Shown here piece after piece: positions 60,141 to 64,000 of a stretch of DNA of 64,000 bases (its first letter is position 1; every line of letters starts with the position of its first letter). The position numbers and the translations under genes were made by a program. Origin of the DNA: Lonicera japonica (lineage: Eukaryota > Streptophyta > Magnoliopsida > Dipsacales > Caprifoliaceae); contig CM038467.1 in the NCBI GenBank assembly GCA_021464415.1, forward strand, positions 29,319,248-29,383,247, written 5' to 3'. The notes beneath the pieces are model-generated. The model saw only the letters and a program-made list of their open reading frames with translations. It had not been told where the DNA came from and did not search any database.

Positions 60141-60420
60141 GAGGGTGACATTATCATGTTCCTTGATATGTACGAATTTAGGGGGTTGGGTGATTTTGGT
60201 GGGTTTGGATGGTAGATAGACACAATGAAGGTATAAAATTAACAGAAAATATGAAGATGGGCATGAGCACAATGAAGATGTAGTTGGGGGCTAGCTTGAT
60301 GAAAAAATGTTGGAGTGCCTTGGCTTTTCAAAATTTGTTATGTGCTATAGTTTGTTTGTTTGTATGTATGTATGCAATTAATTATGTATTTTTTTAACAC
60401 TAGAAAATTTGAACAGTCTC
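60141..60420 (+). other. Probable 3' untranslated region of KOR
   Basis: AG/GT-rich leader of the 3' region, then 'tttgtttgtttgtatgtatg' (60349-60370), which fits a plant far-upstream polyadenylation element, and an AT-rich stretch. No AATAAA is present. The end point is estimated. Confidence 0.45.
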
Positions 60421-60846
60421 TGGTGACCATTAGATTTCTAATGTACTAACTCTTAACCATTTTAGTGTTTGTTTTTGCTCCTTGTGTGTTGGAAATTGCC
60501 TCTTCTTATACAAAGGTGAAAATTATAAAATTCTACTGGCCGGAGTTATGGCATTCGGCGGTGTGTATGCACGAGTGTTCATCAGTAGGGTAGAATATTA
60601 TTATGTAGAGTGTGTAGAGTAGATGCAGCATTTGCTAATTTTCTTACCATAAGCATTACACATGCGTTCGGAAGGAACCGCATTACACAAATGCATTAAG
60701 GTTCCAAATGTATTAGTGTAAGGCCATCTCCATTACTATGCTAAAATGCTAATTTGAGCATAAATACACCTGCACCAGATGCAATAAAATGCTAATATTT
60801 GTTATAACCGATACAATGTATATCGCCTAATATATATATATATATA

Positions 60847-61400
60847 TCTATATTATAAAACAAGGATTTTTTGCAATAAAATAATAAATCAATCCAACAT
60901 CTCATATTAATTTGTAATGGTGTTAACACTTTTAGACCATTAGATCATTTTTATACCTCACAACAAGATGTCAAATCAACTTAACATTTACTCACACACT
61001 AAACATATACACAAATATAACTCTTACATCTCTCTACTTTTCTACAACATTTCTCTCTCATCAAATTTTTAAAAACTTTTAAATGCCATAACTTTAAATT
61101 TACAAATTCAACTTTAATAAAATTTATATATTTGAAATATGTTCATCAACATCTACAAAACAAGATCCATTGTGATTATTAAATTATGTATAAAAAAATT
61201 CAACAAAAAGTTATAAAACATTACAAATATAATGGCATATAAAACTTATAAAACATTACAAATATAATAGTTATTGAAAATATACATTTCTCTCTCATCA
61301 AATTTACAAATCCATTAGTTATTAAAAATATTACACAATGAATAAAAGATACTGAAATAAAATTAAAAATAAGTATCCAACCTACCTTGAATATGGGGTG
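60847..61400. mobile_element. Helitron-like 5' end
   Basis: 'tctatattataaaacaagg' followed by AT-rich sequence with 'acatctctctacttttctac' matches the 5' style of small non-autonomous plant Helitrons (TC start, AT-rich). The 3' CTRR end with hairpin is not found, so the right boundary is arbitrary. Confidence 0.35.
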
Positions 61401-61404
61401 AATT

Positions 61405-61600
61405 TTTTTTATATTAGTGTCCAACTTACCTCAAATATAATATTTTTTCTTTTAAATATACTAATAACACTATTACAATATAAAAGGATCGAAGCAATTT
61501 TAGGGCGATAATTTTTTATATTACAATTTGATCTGCCTCGAATATAATATTTTTTTTCTCTTTTAAATACACTCATAACATCATTACATTATGATGGGGT
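61405..61600. repeat. ~105-bp tandem duplication
   Basis: 'ttttttatattagtgtccaa' to 'aacactattacaatataaaa' is followed by a diverged copy, 'ttttttatattacaatttga' to 'aacatcattacattatgatg'. Both contain 'aatataatattttttt'. Confidence 0.75.
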
Positions 61601-61639
61601 TAAATACTAATTTTACCATTGGCCTACGAAGGTAATTCA

Positions 61640-61810
61640 ATACTTTTACCTCCGGTAAAATACCATTTTTTACCTCCAGTAAAATACCATTTTTTACCTA
61701 TGTGACCTAAGCATACATCATTTACATTCTAGAATACATGTGACATAAGCATACACATCATATACATTCTAGAATACATGTGACCTAAGCATACACATCA
61801 TATACACCTC
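61640..61810. repeat. Two adjacent minisatellites (24 bp and 40 bp)
   Basis: 'ttacctccagtaaaatacca' is repeated twice with one base changed. Then 'gtgacctaagcatacacatc' plus 'atatacattctagaatac' is repeated three times. Confidence 0.9.
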
Positions 61811-61869
61811 CACCAAAAATTACCTTTTTGCCCTTCATTTTTATCAAATTTACCTATTTGCCATTCTAC

Positions 61870-62062
61870 ATTTACCTATAAATACCCCCTCATACATCCA
61901 TCCAAAGACACACCAAAAACATCTCTTCCTTCTCTCCCAATATCCATCCATCTTTCCTAAATACAAGCCAATTTTTGAGGGTCTTATACTCTCTCTTTTC
62001 ATACCCCAAAAAAAATACCAATCCTTATACACTATCTCGCCTACACAGTTTATTATTTATTC
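61870..62062 (+). promoter_or_regulatory. Promoter-like stretch without a gene
   Basis: 'acctataaataccccctcat' is a good TATA context (61876-61883). It is followed by a C- and T-rich stretch resembling a 5' leader. No start codon with a useful frame follows before the LTR at 62063, so an interrupted gene is possible. Confidence 0.3.
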
Positions 62063-62479
62063 TGTTGAAATAGTTGTAATCCTAATTCTATACTCATAAA
62101 TAGAATTAAGGAAATTATAGAAAGAAAGAGAGAGATTGGTAGCTTGTATTATCATCCGAATTGATTGCCTTTGAGCTAATACAAAGCAAGCACACACAAA
62201 AGGAGGACGTACTGCCGGACTAGCATAAGCGCTACCGGGGGAACCTACCTTAATAAAAAACGTCTCGTGTTCATCTTTATTTTTAATCAGTTTCTGTCGG
62301 TACTATTCACAGTCACTGTTCACATATACGGCGGTACTGTTCACAGTCACTGTTCACATATACGGTGATACTGTTCATAATCACTATTCACAGTTACAAT
62401 TCAATATTAAACCTCTAATTCACCATTATTCATTGATTGGTCGGTCGTCAATTATCTGTTCTAGATTTTGACACCATCA
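62063..62479 (+). repeat. Short LTR of a gypsy-type retrotransposon
   Basis: It starts TGTTGAAATAG and ends ACACCATCA, immediately before a primer-binding-site-like sequence. Inside, a 33-bp unit with 'ggtactgttcacagtcactg' is repeated about three times (62298-62400). The partner LTR is not in the window. Confidence 0.65.
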
Positions 62480-62482
62480 GTT

Positions 62483-62500
62483 TGGCGCCGTCTGTGGGAA
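62483..62500 (+). other. Candidate primer-binding site
   Basis: 'tggcgccgtctgtgggaa' lies three bases after the LTR end. This sequence is common at this position in plant Ty3/gypsy elements. Confidence 0.7.
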
Positions 62501-62555
62501 AGACATTTCCTTAAAGTCACACGCTTCTCAAAAAGCCAAAAACCATACATTCACC

Positions 62556-63132
62556 ATGTCCCAGTCAGAAAACACCCAAACAGACCCCTTGATAGCCTTA
62601 GTGGCTCAACAAACTGCTCTCCAGGTCCAGATTGATAGATTGATAGCTCAAAGAGAACCCCCTTCTTACAGTTCAAGAGATGGATCGCCTCCGACCCCTG
62701 TTTCTGCACCGGCTCCTCCAGCCCCTGCGCGAATCCCAGCCATTGAAAGGCTGGGGGAACGCCGCCGGAGGTATAGGAGAAGTCGAGGCAGGCCCAATGG
62801 GTCTGATGCCGATCAATCCAGTTCTGAACAAGGAGATTCTTATGATGAGTTCTCTATTACACCTCCCCCATCATCTCCAAAAAGAAATCCACAAATTAAT
62901 GTTGTTCGAGAAAGACGCTCTGAAGGAGAGGCTCAAAGACAAAGTGTGAGCAGAGGAGGTCGCCCCCCCCCCCCATTCCACCAGTTTTGGAGACAAATGC
63001 TAGGCCTCGAGGGTCCGTGTTCGACAGGATCTCGAACAAGAGCTCTGTTGAAGAAGTAGAGCAGAGGCTCAGATCAGAAATGAAAGCCCAGCTGGCCGAA
63101 ATGATGAAAACCATAGGCCACGTCGGGGGGAG
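62556..63132 (+). pseudogene. gag N-terminus of the gypsy element, frame-broken and interrupted
   Basis: The ORF starts at 62556 (MSQSENTQTDPLIALVAQQ) with a coiled-coil-like start, a Pro/Ser-rich part, an Arg-rich patch (RRRRYRRSRGR, about residues 70-80) and an acidic Ser stretch, as in plant gypsy gag N-termini. After a run of C at 62962-62975 the natural continuation lies in another frame ('NARPRGSVFDRISNKSS' from about 62993, then 'VEQRLRSEMKAQLAEMMK'). A one- or two-base change in the C run explains this and may be an assembly error or real slippage. The gag stops at 63132 because another LTR is inserted there. Confidence 0.7.
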
Positions 63133-63272
63133 TGTAGACACCCCGATCCGTGACCCCCCCAAGAACCCTAACGACCTTTGAGAACTACTGGTTTCGGGGT
63201 CCGGACCCACCCGAGCACCCGAAACTACCCTAGGAGGGTTTGTTGGCCAACAAACCTGTTTTTTAGAGAGAT

Positions 63273-63569
63273 TGTCGCACGACATATCACATTGTCGCGC
63301 GACAATCCCTGATATGTCGCGCGACAAACCCCTCTGCACCCGACCAACCACTTTCTGACACATCACAGTGTCAGAACCATCACTTCAGCCGTTTGTCGCG
63401 CGACAAACCCCTCTGCACCCGACCAACCACTTTCTGACACATCACAGTGTCAAAATCCATCACTTCAGCCGTTTGTCGCGCGACAAAGAGATATGTCGCG
63501 CGACAAACAGGTACAGTGATCAGGTTTGTCGCGCGACACTTCTCCTTTTTTGGGGAATGTCGCGCGACA
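63273..63569. repeat. TGTCGCGCGACA palindrome array in the LTR
   Basis: Seven perfect 12-bp palindromes start at 63293, 63315, 63394, 63474, 63494, 63527 and 63558, with a one-base variant at 63273. Two of the intervals are a tandem 79-80-bp unit that also contains the shorter inverted repeat 'gacacatcacagtgtc'. The array lies immediately upstream of the LTR TATA box. Confidence 0.95.
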
Positions 63570-63583
63570 ATCTATCCCGAGCA

Positions 63584-63610
63584 CTATAAATAGGCCAACA
63601 CCCCCATGGG
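63584..63610 (+). promoter_or_regulatory. LTR promoter TATA box
   Basis: 'ctataaataggccaacaccc' fits a plant TATA box followed by a start region. It lies about 15 bp after the last palindrome of the array. Confidence 0.6.
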
Positions 63611-64000
63611 TTCTAGACGGCAACTTCTCGCCACAATTTCTATACTAAAATTCCTTATTCTCTCTGATATTTTCTAATCTTTAAGCCTTCCCCGGAAGCA
63701 TCTGCGATAACATTTATTTCCGCAAGAGTCTCGGATCTAATCTTGGCACCCGGAGTGCTACATTCTAGAGTCAGACCGCCGGAAATATTTCTAAGAGGAA
63801 AAGCTAATATTCGCCGGAGGTCTTCTCTGCCGTATTATATTTTCTCTCTCTTATTCTTATATATATCGTCGGGAAGGTAACTAAAGTCTCTTCTAGTAAT
63901 TAAATAAGATATTTGTATATTAGTTTTATTGTAGACTTGTTTAAAACTCGATTTTTCTAACGGGACGCTGCCCCGCACCCCGCGACCTGACCGGGCAGGT

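Larger units (their letters stand above)
63133..64000 (+). mobile_element. Nested Tat-like LTR, incomplete at window end
   Basis: It begins 'tgtagacaccccgatccgtg' followed by 'acccccccaagaaccc', which parallels the start of the 12757 LTR ('tgtgaacacctcattttgcg' then 'accctcacaagaatcc'). It breaks the gag frame. It holds the palindrome array (63273-63569), a TATA box 'ctataaatagg' at 63584-63594 and a leader-like stretch. No end is visible before 64000. Confidence 0.68.

Noticed and set aside
63179..63200. Start of the nested LTR at the TG of 'tgagaactactgg'
   Set aside because: 'tgtagacacc' at 63133 matches the known LTR start of the related element, so the earlier position is preferred.

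Overview
The window is nuclear DNA of a flowering plant, probably a eudicot; the species cannot be fixed from the sequence. It is AT-rich and intron-bearing, with no tRNA, rRNA or organellar signature. Most of it is transposable elements, element relics and duplicated non-coding sequence. One gene is complete: a membrane-anchored GH9 endo-1,4-beta-glucanase of the KORRIGAN type (52268-60140, + strand, six exons, 618 aa), which works with the cellulose synthase machinery at the plasma membrane/Golgi.

Layout. 1-1000: a truncated F-box/DUF295-type gene on the minus strand, cut by a MITE-like sequence. 1258-3930: a decayed endogenous pararetrovirus (Caulimoviridae: movement and coat protein regions with a damaged zinc knuckle), ended by a 5'-truncated LINE on the minus strand (3932-5040). 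7798-8935: three exons of a broken RRM (nucleolin-like) gene. 11.5-12.25 kb: two tandem units carrying trinucleotide microsatellites. 12757-21593: a structurally complete but non-autonomous Ty3-type LTR retrotransposon with 2-kb LTRs, a perfect 5-bp target duplication and a decayed gag. Where pol should be it has a satellite-like array with six-monomer higher-order structure. 25340-26333: a LINE reverse-transcriptase fragment, interrupted by a CACTA (En/Spm) transposon (26337-32705, target duplication TAA) whose ends are packed with 'cttaagcgact' repeats; a hAT-like element sits inside its transposase gene.

34.3-46.3 kb holds no gene. It is a same-strand triplication of a roughly 2.7-4 kb non-coding unit. 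MITEs present in one copy have visible empty sites in the others, which gives a relative chronology. 46.4-50 kb: a SINE, a diverged direct duplication and several MITEs.

The region before the KORRIGAN start codon (about 50.6-52.24 kb) is a tandem duplication of the promoter/5' leader. The distal copy is split by a MITE whose empty site survives in the proximal copy. Downstream of the gene lie a Helitron-like end, short tandem repeats, a promoter-like stretch without a gene, and a gypsy-type element (62063 onward). The gag of that element carries a frame break at a C homopolymer and is interrupted at 63133 by another LTR of the same type as the 12.7-kb element. This last LTR runs off the window and holds seven perfect copies of the palindrome TGTCGCGCGACA.

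I found no evidence for a new multi-gene system. The most unusual structures are the higher-order satellite inside the retrotransposon, the duplicated KORRIGAN promoter, the palindrome arrays, and the MITE-dated triplication.
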